Assembly (NCBI GenBank): GCA_945910005.1
Contig: OX246745.1
Location: forward strand, 43,976,251-44,040,250
Source: Isoperla grammatica
Lineage: Eukaryota > Arthropoda > Insecta > Plecoptera > Perlodidae
DNA: 64,000 bases
Reading direction: 5' to 3'
This document shows, one piece after another, positions 49,482 to 61,735 of the stretch. Below the pieces are notes generated by a model, which did no database searches, was not told the DNA's origin, and saw only the letters and a program-made list of their open reading frames with translations. How positions within the stretch are numbered: the stretch's first letter is position 1; the number at the start of each line of letters is the position of its first letter. A program made the translations under genes and the position numbers.

Positions 49482-51511
49482 GCTACAATCTGTGACGAGT
49501 TCGTTACAATAATGGGGGAAATGGTTAGTAGCGAAATCATAAAAGAAATAAAAATCGCAAAATACTATTCGATTAGTGTAGACTCAACACCCGATGTCTC
49601 ACATGTCAACCAATTGACTTTTATAGTTCGATATGTTCAACCTGATGGCACACCAGTGGAAAGATTTCTCAAATTCATACCAAACTCGGGTCATAAATCC
49701 GAACTACTGGAGAACACGGTTTTGAGCACACTGAAAACGTACGATATCAACATAGACGATTGTCGCGGTCAAAGCTATGACCATGCCAGCAATATGTCCT
49801 ACAAGGAAAACATAATCCACTCGCAGTGTGGGTGCTAAATCTCGTCGGAACGTGTGCAGCCGAATGTTGTGATGCAGCTGAATCATTTTTCTCCCTTGTC
49901 CAACGCATCTACAATTTCTTTTCGTGCTCTACTAATAGATGGGAAATACTTCATAAAAAGCTAACAGGCAAACAGTCCGTTGTTAAAAGCCTTTCTCTTA
50001 CACGATGGTCAGCTCGTGCCGAAGCCTGGAAAGCTCTAGCTATTGCCTACTCAGAAATTGTTGCTGCATTAGAGGAATTTTGCCAGGATGCCACAGAAAA
50101 GTTAGCTGCGAGGAAAGAAGTAGAGAATATTGCATTAGAGCTAAGACTGCTGGAAACTGCTATCATAACTACATTTTGGAACAATGTAATGGACAGATTC
50201 AATACTACGAGTAAAACTTTACAGTCTGTAGACATAGATATTGGATCTGTTGTATTGCTGTATGAAACTCTCGAAGAATATTTGAAAGAAGTCCGCGATA
50301 GTTATGATGTGTTTGAACAAAAGGCGTTTGAAATGTCAGGCCTAAAGGATTACGCATTTGACAGCAAGCGTAAACCTAAACGTGTAGTCCAGTTCGGAGA
50401 GTTGGAATCGTCAGACGACGTTGTAATGACAGGGAAAGAAAATTATAGAATAAATACATTTATTGTAATAATCGATTCCTTATTAACAGAACTGAAAAAG
50501 GGGAAGACAGCCAGGCGCGTAGGAAGGGGGGGGGAATGGGGGGAGATTCCCCCCCCCCCCACTTTTTCCTGGGACCCACCCAATTTAGCGTTTTAGGCAC
50601 ATCCCGACATACAATACCACACGGATACCCGGGTAAACATTCACCAACTAAATAGTGAATAATAATTGCAGAAACACAGAGGGCCCCACGCCCCGGAGAA
50701 AGCCAAGATATTCGTCACAATACATTTCCTCTGTCTTAGTTTGCACTTTGTAGCATTACAAAATAAAAGCTAATGGGTGCTTGAAACTCAGTGGCGTAAT
50801 TAGGGAATGGGCGGGTTATGGCCCTCAAAACGTATTTATTTAAGCCTGAAAATCGAGAAATAACTAATATAGCAAGAAAATTTTTCGCCTTCGGCGAAAA
50901 GGCCTCCGGCGGCTGGGGCTCTGCCCCAGACCCCGCGAGTTGTTCGCGCTTCGCGCTCACAATTCTTCCCCCCCACTTGATTTAGAGTTCCTACGCGCCT
51001 GAAGACAGCATACTGTGAACTTAACAATAAATTTGGATTTCTGACAAAGCTTGTTAAAATGGATTCTGCGGACATAATAAAAAGTGCGTCAACCCTTAAG
51101 GATACCTATAGTCATGATTTGGAAAACACTTTTCCCGAAGAATGTCTCCATTTCAAAGGTTGCCTTAAGAGTTTCGACCTGGTCGAATCTGTGAATGCTA
51201 TTCGCAACCTCCAGTCCGTTTACCCTAATGTATACATCGCAGTAAAGATGTTTACATCTATGGCGAGTGCTAACTGTTCAGGCGAACGTTCGTTTTCAAC
51301 ACTGCAACGTGTCAAAAAGTACTGCAGATCGACGATGGGCCAAGAGCGTCTGAATGCACTATCAATACTTGCAATAGAAAGTGACATGACAGAGAAGATT
51401 TCCTTTGACCGTATCATAAAGGAGTTTGCGAAAAAAAAACTCGCAAGAAGCCTTTATAAAAAATACCAACGCCGAGAGTCGACTTTGATGCAATTACTGG
51501 TGATTGGGTGA
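49482..51511 (+). pseudogene. hAT transposase pseudogene (DUF4371/ZMYM1-like, with C-terminal dimerisation domain)
   Basis: Three blocks survive. Block 1 (49482-49838) starts in-frame upstream of the first ATG with ATICDEFVTIMGE and contains KIAKYYSISVDSTPDVSHVN, whose Asp is a candidate catalytic residue, then SYDHASNMS. A frameshift or small deletion near 49825 leads to block 2 (49829-50511): VLNLVGTCAAECCDAAESFF, LSLTRWSARAEAW. Block 3 (51002-51511) has ANCSGERSFSTLQRVKKYC and RLNALSILAIESD, the hAT C-terminal dimerisation signature. A 490-bp hAT separates blocks 2 and 3. The N-terminal zinc finger and start of DUF4371 are missing, replaced by the GATA repeat. The gene would have moved hAT elements by cut-and-paste; this copy cannot make the protein. 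Confidence 0.88.
50512..51001. mobile_element. Non-autonomous hAT-type element (490 bp) nested in the transposase
   Basis: The termini CAGGCGCGTAGGAA and TTCCTACGCGCCTG are perfect inverted repeats of 14 bp. The exact 8-bp duplication AAGACAGC lies at 50504-50511 and 51002-51009. Inside, from 50789, CAGTGGCGTAATTAGGG repeats the left end of the 1275 element, and the GC module (CGCCTTCGGCG, GGGGCTCTGCCCC) follows, so this MITE is a composite. Confidence 0.94.
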
Positions 51512-51729
51512 GTAATATTATCGTATACAAAATTAATTAGAAGTCCTGGGCAGATTAATATGATTTAAATCCATGCAATGCAAACCACTATTTAATGCTA
51601 TCATGGTGGGGGTATGGGGAGCAGGGGGGGGGGGGGGGCGCCGTAGAAGTTTGGGCCTATGGGCGCCAAACTTGTTCAAACGCCCCTGCGAGCCAACACA
51701 AATTTAAAGATGTAACTCTTAGAGAATAA

Positions 51730-51894
51730 GGCCCAAATGCATAGTTCATACTCAAGCCTTCCTCAACTCAGCCTCACTTCGCCACCAATCACAGAGCCGT
51801 CCTCATGGCAACGATGCTCTGTGATTGGTGCTTGGGCGAGTCTGAGGAAAGGCTGAGTTGAGGAGCACGTGAGGAACAACTGTGCATTTGACCC
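51730..51894. mobile_element. PIF/Harbinger-like MITE (165 bp)
   Basis: The ends GGCCCAAATGCATAGTT and, reverse-complemented from the right, GGGTCAAATGCACAGTT are inverted. TAA flanks both sides (51727-51729 and 51895-51897), the Harbinger-type duplication. Inner arms CCTCAACTCAGCCT and CACCAATCACAGAGC are also inverted, making nearly the whole element a hairpin. Confidence 0.85.
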
Positions 51895-52133
51895 TAAGAC
51901 TAAACGCTAAGACCACACCATCATGTTGGTTCAATGGGAATAACGCTTTTCTCATTGTGCCTAAACCACCTTTTCACACATATATAAAAGTTGCCCAATT
52001 GGAGGATACCGCGGTACGTTGAGGTGTGTGTGCAACGAGGGTTATTGAGGTGCGCATGTTCGCCTGCACCACTTCCCAAGGTCCTTTACCAAATTCTTCA
52101 CAGACAAATATTTTTTGCGTGTAGGTATTTAAA

Positions 52134-53843
52134 TGATGCTGTGTTCTTGGGTGTAGCAAGAGTGCATTGACCGCTGAGCCTCGCGCCATGGTACGAGTCT
52201 GATGCTGTGTTCTTGGGTGTAGCAAGAGTGCATTGAGCCTCGCGCCATGGTACGAGTCTGATGCTGTGTTCTTGGGTGTAGCAAGAGTGCATTGAGCCTC
52301 GCGCCATGGTACGAGTCTGATGCTGTGTTCTTGGGTGTAGCAAGAGTGCATTGAGCCTCGCGCCATGGTACGAGTCTGATGCTGTGTTCTTGGGTGTAGC
52401 AAGAGTGCATTGAGCCTCGCGCCATGGTACGAGTCTGATGCTGTGTTCTTGGGTGTAGCAAGAGTGCATTGAGCCTCGCGCCATGGTACGAGTCTGATGC
52501 TGTGTTCTTGGGTGTAGCAAGAGTGCATTGAGCCTCGCGCCATGGTACGAGTCTGATGCTGTGTTCTTGGGTGTAGCAAGAGTGCATTGAGCCTCGCGCC
52601 ATGGTACGAGTCTGATGCTGTGTTCTTGGGTGTAGCAAGAGTGCATTGAGCCTCGCGCCATGGTACGAGTCTGATGCTGTGTTCTTGGGTGTAGCAAGAG
52701 TGCATTGAGCCTCGCGCCATGGTACGAGTCTGATGCTGTGTTCTTGGGTGTAGCAAGAGTGCATTGAGCCTCGCGCCATGGTACGAGTCTGATGCTGTGT
52801 TCTTGGGTGTAGCAAGAGTGCATTGAGCCTCGCGCCATGGTACGAGTCTGATGCTGTGTTCTTGGGTGTAGCAAGAGTGCATTGAGCCTCGCGCCATGGT
52901 ACGAGTCTGATGCTGTGTTCTTGGGTGTAGCAAGAGTGCATTGAGCCTCGCGCCATGGTACGAGTCTGATGCTGTGTTCTTGGGTGTAGCAAGAGTGCAT
53001 TGAGCCTCGCGCCATGGTACGAGTCTGATGCTGTGTTCTTGGGTGTAGCAAGAGTGCATTGAGCCTCGCGCCATGGTACGAGTCTGATGCTGTGTTCTTG
53101 GGTGTAGCAAGAGTGCATTGAGCCTCGCGCCATGGTACGAGTCTGATGCTGTGTTCTTGGGTGTAGCAAGAGTGCATTGACCGCTGAGCCTCGCGCCATG
53201 GTACGAGTCTGATGCTGTGTTCTTGGGTGTAGCAAGAGTGCATTGAGCCTCGCGCCATGGTACGAGTCTGATGCTGTGTTCTTGGGTGTAGCAAGAGTGC
53301 ATTGAGCCTCGCGCCATGGTACGAGTCTGATGCTGTGTTCTTGGGTGTAGCAAGAGTGCATTGAGCCTCGCGCCATGGTACGAGTCTGATGCTGTGTTCT
53401 TGGGTGTAGCAAGAGTGCATTGAGCCTCGCGCCATGGTACGAGTCTGATGCTGTGTTCTTGGGTGTAGCAAGAGTGCATTGAGCCTCGCGCCATGGTACG
53501 AGTCTGATGCTGTGTTCTTGGGTGTAGCAAGAGTGCATTGAGCCTCGCGCCATGGTACGAGTCTGATGCTGTGTTCTTGGGTGTAGCAAGAGTGCATTGA
53601 GCCTCGCGCCATGGTACGAGTCTGATGCTGTGTTCTTGGGTGTAGCAAGAGTGCATTGAGCCTCGCGCCATGGTACGAGTCTGATGCTGTGTTCTTGGGT
53701 GTAGCAAGAGTGCATTGAGCCTCGCGCCATGGTACGAGTCTGATGCTGTGTTCTTGGGTGTAGCAAGAGTGCATTGAGCCTCGCGCCATGGTACGAGTCT
53801 GATGCTGTGTTCTTGGGTGTAGCAAGAGTGCATTGACCGCTGG
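52134..53843. repeat. 59-bp minisatellite, about 29 units, stop-free in three minus frames
   Basis: The unit runs from GCAAGAGTGCATTGAGCC to TGTTCTTGGGTGTA, 59 bp. Three units (first, one at 53181, last) carry 7 extra bases (CCGCTGA) after CATTGA, giving 66 bp. On the minus strand no frame contains a stop, so three overlapping frames of 545-644 codons exist, each showing a 59-residue period (HSCYTQEHSIRLVPWREAQ and the shifted readings). This is explained by a unit length not divisible by 3 and lacking stops. The minus-strand right border GTGGCCCAGCGGTCAATGC resembles a Pol III A box. Expression as protein is not supported. Confidence 0.93.
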
Positions 53844-53977
53844 GCCACTTGCCCCATACGACACCGGCCTTGGGAACTAGAAATGATAAGGGAAGCCTTA
53901 ATATTCATAAAATTAGCTCAGGAACCCGACTTAATTTTTGTTCATGTTTATGAAGCTCTGAAATTATGAACAAGTGG

Positions 53978-54645
53978 TAGAGGTGTGCGAGTAGCACTTT
54001 TACAAGTCGAGTCGAGTAGTCATCCTAGATACTCGAGTATCGAGTCGAGCTCGAGCTTTTTTTACTTTTGCATTTTTAGTTAAAAAAAAAGGAAATCAAT
54101 CACATAATAACGTACAGAAATAGATAATCGGTGTATAAACATAGTAGCTATAGATTGATGCATATTATATCTTGCGGAATATGGCGATAAGTGCAACTGA
54201 ACACTCAAGACTGACGTTAATTAAACACGAATTTAATAATGTGCTGTGCTGTCTGTGCACAGTGTAGTAAAATAAAAGTTCCAAGCACTACTTGTGATGC
54301 TCAGAGGCCAAGGCCTAGGCTTTGGTGACGAAAAGATGAAAATAGGCTCATTACTAGGTACTTGTATAGGCCTACACTGGCCCGACATTAGGCTTATTAT
54401 TGCGATTATTATTATTGCTAGGTCTTTATTTATTGACGCTAGACCTAGGTTAGGAGACATTACAAAGTCAGGTAGGATTAATTTAAAACTGGATGGAAAT
54501 CGGCGTGAGCGATGTCATTTTCATGATTTGTAGGTTAGGCCTTTAAACTCGAACTTTTTCGAGCCCTAAACTACTACTTGACTCGACTTCGAGCTTGAAA
54601 AAGTACTCGAAAAAGCTCGAGAAATCGAGTACTCGCACATCCCTA
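53978..54645. mobile_element. Non-autonomous hAT-type element (668 bp)
   Basis: The left end TAGAGGTGTGCGAGTAG and the reverse complement of the right end TAGGGATGTGCGAGTACTCG are inverted, followed at both sides by CTCGAG- and GAGTCGAG-rich subterminal repeats. The exact 8-bp duplication ACAAGTGG lies at 53970-53977 and 54646-54653. No transposase. This is a third distinct hAT end type in the window. Confidence 0.92.
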
Positions 54646-54653
54646 ACAAGTGG

Positions 54654-57600
54654 TCAAAGTTGAAAGTGTATTTGAGGTCTCCCTCCATTTTACGTTTTCC
54701 AAAATTCTACTAGAAACTCAATTTGTGGCGTAAGAGCATTTATATAAGGCCACTGTGGCGCGTGCAGCTTAATTGCCGCGCAAAACAAGTCACTGGCTGG
54801 AATTTGGACGCGCATTTCTTAAACTTGAACCTACAAAACGAGTTTTTTTTTTAATTCACGTTTTCTTATTGATTGTCAATGTCTCAGTATTGTCAAATTG
54901 TTGTGAGACAGTGGATGTTGCTTCCTTCAACGACATGTCGTACACAATGTTCCAGCATCTATAGATACAAGTGATCTAGTTCCAACCTAAATAGCACTTA
55001 CAGAACACTGTTCACATCTATCATTTAGTTATGTTTCACCAATTATTTATAAAATTGACGAGAAATTTCATCCATGTTTGATGAAAACATCTTTAACGGT
55101 TTCCCAGAAAAAGTTACGTCCTAAAATTACATCGTGATCTGGGTCGCAATCGTACATTTTCTCATGCTAAATCATTAAGACATTACGATGTTATTGTGAA
55201 CAGTGCCATAAGAACCATGTAAGTTACCGCTTTCACGATTTCTGGATTGCGATTGCAATCCTGATACTGACTGACAATAGGCAATATGCATCATCTTTTT
55301 TTTTAGCATTTTACTAGATTAGGATTAACTTCCTGAATACAAAAATATTTTGTTTTGATGACATAGAATAAAGTTTCATTTATAAAAACGAGCTGATAGT
55401 TTCACACATATTTATGGCGGGAAAAACGGGGCATACGTCACTTTCCTTGTATCAGCAATCAACCAATCATAAACTGATAAATAAAATAACGCTTATTTGG
55501 AAATTATCATATCCAAAATCATATAAAATCGAATTAATGCCTAGTACGCCTAATAATTAATTTTGAAGCCCAATTTCTATAAAAACAATAATACCAAACC
55601 TATTTTCATAGAATATCAGTAAATAATGGGTGTTGTTATTCATATAAAGCAGACTTGACAACGGCTTGAGTACAAATTTTGACAAGGTTAGCTTGATGAC
55701 CTTGAAAATTTGATTGTTTCGTCTAGGAGCGGTGGCAAAGTCCAAGGAGGTTATATGCAAAGTCATTCATATAAGCAGTGATTTACAAGGATTGTGACGT
55801 CACATACCGTTTAAAAATAATAGTGCGGGAAACAGATAATCAAAATCTTTGAACATTTATAGAAGTATAATGAGTTAATTTTAAAACTTTTAAATTAGGT
55901 TTCTGATGTCTTCAGATGAATAACAATCTATTCCACGTACTTTCAGAGCTGTAGAAAATTCATGCACATTCCCTAATTTCGTTAAAACACCAATTGAGTG
56001 AAAATGGGACAACACAAATCTGTTTCAGCTGGAACGTGGGAAGGCATTGAAATTAGGCTAGTCAACTGTCAAATACTAGATTTGTGTAATGTGTGTTGTT
56101 TGGCAACTCATACGGTGATGTATGATTGAATGCAACATTAAACAAAATCATTTTAAATACGTAGACATGGAGCATTTAAATTAAATAAACAAACACATTT
56201 GGGTACTGAATTTGAATTTTCTTGTTCCGGTCCCCCTCACACAGACAGCACTTTGGGCACCAAGACCAAGGGTGTTACGTCTTCCTGTACCTTCAATAAA
56301 CAAGGAAGACGTCCTTCTGCCAGGTGTGTCCCGCACTTTGCGTCAGCCTTATTCATGTATACACGACACCATTGGCCGAGAATGCCTATGCTCAAATTCT
56401 TCTTTAAACGTGACTTTCAACGTGAATATTTCGTCCGTAACATTACCGTTTTGGAGGCTAATCCGGTATGGGGGGGGGGGGGGGGGCTAACGATAGCAGG
56501 CAGCTCTCTCACTATCAAAACTAGTTTAAAAACAAGTGAAATTATACCCTGACCATTACTGGCTACCGAATTATTAACGCACGAAGGCAACATCCATTTA
56601 TTTCTCTTTTTGTAAATGCTATAGCCTTCCAAAATGTAGTCTCTGATTTTTGAGCTCTTTCCCGTAGAAAAGTTCTAGTTTGGAATATTTGTCCCGCTTT
56701 TTGTTTTAATGTGCACCTGTCCTGTCTGAGCCCCCTGTCCATGAGAGCAGCGTCTCCTGGCTCCGCCCCCACACTCACAGGTCAAGCATATGTTGCCTAG
56801 GTCAGTGACTCATACATGCAGTACGCAGTACTTGCATGCTGCATGCGTATCAGCGTATCGTACAAACACGCGTTATGTAAAGAACATTGCTTAGTATTCC
56901 TGAAAGTGACCAGTGCTCGGGACGGTTCGACCATCTGCGGGGGTAAATGTCGCTAAAAAAGGCTTATTACGATGTTGATTCAATGAAAGTCGTTCTATGC
57001 ACGGATCTGGTTTGGATGGTAGCGAGGCTTGTTCGGTGTTCCTGACCACGGACAACACCGCCAGTGCAGACTGTACCACGGCCTAACAGATTCTCATTCT
57101 CGCACCATACAACCTCGCAATTATTACTACATAATGCAACGTAAACGATAAAATCGCGTTCGTTCCACATAATGAACTAGGCGGATTCGAAGGAAACTGT
57201 TCAAAGGCAAAACACGTTTTTTGTTCGTTAGTACAGATTGATGAAAAAACGTTAATCGTGAGTTAATTTGTCCGATGTGGTCCCTTGTTTTGTACACAAT
57301 GAATGTAATGTTACTTATATGTCGTCATGTTAGGGGGGGGGGGGGGGAAGAGGCCTGCGCGATAGCCTTGCCTTGCTCCTACAGTGCAGCAGTCGACGAG
57401 TTCGATGATCGTGAGACCTTCAACTTCCATTCCCGCCATCGACCGGCCTTATCATTGCCATTAGTGGTCAGTCCCTTACCTGCCTCAAAACGTTTCATTT
57501 TATTGATTAATTAAACGTGTACACTATGAGAACACATGGTTTTACCGATAGCTGGCTGGATGTTGTGTAATAAGCTTGTGACGGTTACACATAATAGACC

Positions 57601-58607
57601 GTTCAGTTAGATCTGCAGATCATCGGCTCCTCGTTCACTTTCCGAAAGTTATTAGGTATAAATGGGCGGTTTCCGTTTTAACCTACCAGCCAGCATACCT
57701 GGCTGGCTCTCCGGAGAACCCGCTACAAAAATGGACGACTAAATTACCGACATCCTTAAAAATCGCTGTGCACTGTGGTCATAAGTCCAGCCTTTGCACG
57801 AGTGCAGTGCGATACGGCAAGTGGTCGGCACACGAAACATCCTGTGGTATATACGGTGCGTAGACGGAGACGGAGGAACAAGGAACAGGTTATAGATAAT
57901 AAGCGACGGCGACAGGGATAGGCAGCTTCGCCTTCCACTAAAAAACGCCTTCATTTACTTCCCACGAGAGCGAAACTTTCAAGTTTTGTTTGTTTGCATC
58001 GTATGGGTGGTCAAAATGAAGGGTGTTTCCGATGTTTGACCCAGTGACCCGTTGTCACTGCAAGGGCTGGCGATGTTGGCTGCGTGGTCCACCCCTGTCG
58101 TGAGTAGTCGATAACCTCGCTAGTTGAGTTTGCGGCCGCGGAGCGCCACTAGCCGGCCCGCCTAGAATTAAGTTCAAGGCCTCTGCGCGCAGTGCACACG
58201 CGCCGTTTAAACTTTAAATGGTATCCACTTGAGACCCATCTTGGTACAATGTACACGTTCTCCTCAAATGTAATTGTTATAACGTAATTGAAATTTGACG
58301 ACCTTGCAGATATTTTTGTCCCGTTTACTATCTACAATAATTGTCTAACCGTTCATGAGCGCATACTATTCTGTTTACAAAAGTGCGTACTTTAAATGGC
58401 TCTCTAGCTCTTTGATTTGCTCTGTAAATCGGATATGAGGCCGTGTCCTAAAGCTGCTAGTATAGACTAATGTTTGTGACCTAAAGTGGCCTCCTGTCGA
58501 CTACCTACCTGAGCTTTGGACATCTGTACTGGAGCACATTACGGCACTGCCTGCGTGACTAACATTCCTTATGTAAGGAAGGCTGTGAGACCTCAGTTGT
58601 TACACTT
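54654..58607. other. Non-coding stretch with two G runs
   Basis: G runs occur at about 56469-56486 and 57331-57347. Frames at 56199-56552, 56891-57170 and 57739-57954 overlap others on the same or opposite strand and lack domains. A full CRE palindrome TGACGTCA lies at about 55796. I see no exon that I can defend. Confidence 0.5.
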
Positions 58608-60192
58608 TGGGTGCTTACGCCAACCAGATCCGAGTTACTCCGATCCTAAAATGTATTTTCGCCAACCTCGCCGAGTCTATCGGATCCCTTGAAAGTGGTC
58701 CGCTCTCTGACCAGGGTTTGGGTACATTCCAAAACCTCGTGAAAATGATGGGGTTCCAGCATCAGCTAGCACGTCCCAGCGTCACATTTTGTCAAATGTT
58801 TCGGAACGCCTACAAGCTAAACAGTGGCGTGCGGTGAGGGGAAGCAAGGGAAGCAATGCTTCCACTAACATCCTTACTACTGCCACCAAAATATAATTTT
58901 TTCTAAGTGCTTATAGTTTATTCCCATTAAAAATCCACTAATTTGTCAACAATTGTTACCACATTTAATTTATAATTGATATAGTCTTCTCTACCTGCAG
59001 TTCCCCTAAATAAACAAGGTTGAATGATGATTTTCTGTCGTGAAACACATCAGCTTAACAGCTAACAGACCATAGAAGCAGTGCGTTCTCCTTGTATTTT
59101 CGGCCGTAAGGAATACCAATAGCTTTCAAGTTAACCTAATAGACGGGTCAGAGTATATACGCAGTTTTTAAATGGGACGAAAAGCAGTGCGTTGGAGGGT
59201 CGGGTCTGACCGCGACAATAAAATAATAGAAAAGGACAGAGCATTCATTGAAAGGGAGAAGCGCGTGCCTTTGTATAATGTATTTGTCGCATTTTTGTGT
59301 AAAACTCCATTTTGATACGCTTTCAATTAAAAAACAATAATTGAAGAATTGAAGTTGGTACGGCTACACCGGAAATATGTGACCTAAAACTGAAGACCTC
59401 TGACGGGGGTGACACTCCGGACCCTTTCGCAAGTTTGCCAAATTCAATTTGATGATTTTGTAAATTATTGCTTCCTCTCCTACATACCTCACCGCACGCC
59501 ACTGAAGCTAAAAGATGGAGGAAATGCGCGCTAAAAATTTGTAATGAAACTAAAAAAAAAATATTTAATCGTTTCCCAATAATAACAAATACGACATGAA
59601 AGATAATAAAATCCTGCAACTCGTGCTATAAATAACGGTCAAATTATATCATTCCTGACAATTTGACGAGCTTTTAAATTATTGCATTTTGAAAACGCCG
59701 CCATGATTTGTGAATGCTGGCAGATGCGAACCGGCTGGTGTTTTCATGGTGCTGAATATGCTGGCGCAGGAAGTTACGAAACACCCAGCCTATGATATTC
59801 AGGAGGTTACAGAACGGCCTCAGCACGGAAATGGCGTATTCAGCTAGTTTTGGAACGTACCCTTAGTTGGATCCAGACGTAATATTTTGGCGCCAACATG
59901 AATCAATGGCATAATGAACTGCAAAAGTAGGGTTATGGGGCGATCACGGCCACACGCCAATATTTATTTTCGCAAGGGCTACAGATTTGTCAAATGTGAC
60001 AGCTACAAGGCGTTGTTCCTTGGGTTTAGTATTATACCTCATTCAAAAAGTAGTTTGAATCCGCGCCACAAAGTAGTCGCCCAAAAAATGTCCGTTTGCA
60101 AACCGTCGAGGATCGAGTTAATCCATCACGTGATTACGATGGATCCAGTTGACTCGATGGAGCTGTTCGGATGAAGTTGGCGTAAGCACCCT
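58608..60192. mobile_element. Candidate 1.6 kb element with inverted ends GGGTGCTTACGCCAAC
   Basis: GGGTGCTTACGCCAAC at about 58609 and its exact reverse complement ending at about 60191 bracket the region. Similarity continues inward (ATCCGA, then CTCC). Both sides border TTT, too short to call a target duplication. No transposase frame is found; a hAT MITE sits inside. Confidence 0.5.
58822..59504. mobile_element. Non-autonomous hAT-type element (683 bp)
   Basis: The ends CAGTGGCGTGCGGTGAGG and CCTCACCGCACGCCACTG are perfect 18-bp inverted repeats. The exact 8-bp duplication AAGCTAAA lies at 58814-58821 and 59505-59512. The perfect ends suggest a recent insertion. No transposase. Confidence 0.95.
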
Positions 60193-60498
60193 TTGACTAC
60201 ACTTTAGCTACACTTTGAGGTTATCTCGTGTTAGAAACTGATGTTATACATTTGGAAGTAATAACATAAGTTCAATTAAACTCCAAATTACGTACAATTG
60301 TTCGTTCGGGTGTATACTTCTGATGTCACATCCGCTAATTCAGTATACCTGTGAGTACACTTCACAGCTTTGGGACACAGTCTTAAATCCCGAGCATTGC
60401 GTGCTCGCTCGACAGATCTGCTCGGTATTAAAAGAATGCTAGAGACCATGCTTGGATTCATTCAAGTTTAAAAATTTAAACAAAGCTTCAATGTTTTA
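60193..60498. other. Non-coding stretch
   Basis: Nothing recognised. Confidence 0.5.
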
Positions 60499-60689
60499 AT
60501 GTTAAGTGCATTTATCTTGGGTTAGTAAGTTTGTAGCTTTATATACATGTCAAAACAAATCTAAGCCGTACTTTCTGTTTAATATGAATTGTATTTTCTA
60601 TTTTTATCTTCATGTGAATTTATCTTTAAATGAATCACTATATTAACAATTTAAATAATTAAATTAATATAATGCCCTTCCTTGTATTG

Positions 60690-60765
60690 TAAACTGTAGG
60701 TTCCCTACAATGAGGAAACTCGCTGGGAACCAAATAAATAAACAAACAAAAATAAACTACAGACC
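60690..60765 (+). mobile_element. Probable LINE or SINE 3' end
   Basis: GGTTCCC at 60699-60705 and GGGAACC at 60725-60731 form a short hairpin directly before AAATAAATAAACAAACAAAA, the layout of a retroposon 3' end (stem-loop then simple A-rich tail). The 5' extent is not known. Confidence 0.5.
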
Positions 60766-61735
60766 AGTGCTAGCGTGCTCTGATCGCTCGGATACCTACA
60801 TTAAAGAACAAATCAAATATTCCTCGCTCCCAATGTACATCTAGTGTCATTATATGGGGGCAAACACAACATTTCCTTTGGTAACTAAACTACTTGGTAT
60901 TTATTCTAATGTAATATCAACATATGAACTGCTTCCACTGTATAATATTGTATATTACTGCAATGTGGGATGGTTTCACCACTTCAGGTAAGGTGACCAT
61001 ATTTCAAATTGGAAAACCCGGAACAAAGTACCCAAAGCGAATAGTGAATGGACAAATGAAACAATGGGGAGTGTGCCCCCCACCAGGCACCAACACGATT
61101 TTCGAAAACTACATGGTTTTAAGTGTTTAAGAATATGTTACGGGAATATTTCCTGACTTAGCAATTCGAGAAATTATTATTTCTGTATGAGACCCAGGAC
61201 TGAGCGGCAGGGAGGACAGGTGAAACCGACGTCGTTGTACAATCTTGGTTATCATCAGTATTAATAATATCAATCTCTAATAATCTTGCCATTTTGTTGT
61301 ATATTATATTACAACACTTTGATTGCAAGTCAATAAAATCCAGGACTTAATAAGCTATTAGTGGAATTCCGGGACATTACAGTGCTTTTCAAAACGACTT
61401 CGGGATGTTTAAACAATACAAATCCTAATTCGTAAAACCAAAGGTGGTCTGGTATGATTAAGGTATTACCTGTAGCTACTACAATGAACACATAAGTAGC
61501 TGATCAAGGCCACCTTAAAGGCTTTCGATTGGTGGTCGCCGTGGTTGCCAAATAATTATTCAAAGGATAAAAAGTTAGCGAGAAAACGTGATACCAGCTG
61601 TAACAGTCTAAGTAGAATGCATAAGAATTGCAAAATCTCTTGTGCTATACATATTATATTTATAACAATAATGATTGTTCCCTGTAACACACTGTGCAAC
61701 ACACCTAACGTAATGTGTTATGTTGTCTGTTTCAG
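60766..61735. other. Probable intron or upstream DNA of the zinc-finger gene
   Basis: No upstream exon recognised. The open frame continues from 61545 into the exon, but it begins at TTG and the conserved-looking coding style starts only after the acceptor at 61735. TAAGGTGACCATATTTC near 60990 resembles a transposon end, without a convincing partner. Confidence 0.45.

Noticed and set aside
51974..53908. 644-codon protein-coding gene on the minus strand
   Set aside because: All three frames are open over the same 59-bp repeat, so openness reflects the repeat, and flanking parts have no domain or splice structure.
60987..61519. Transposon with TAAGGTGACCATATTTC end and GGCCACCTTA partner
   Set aside because: The inverted match is only about ten bases with a mismatch, and no target duplication is visible.
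61545..61735. N-terminal part of the zinc-finger protein start at 61545
   Set aside because: The frame starts at TTG, has no initiator ATG in good context, and a splice acceptor at 61735 better explains the beginning of the coding sequence.
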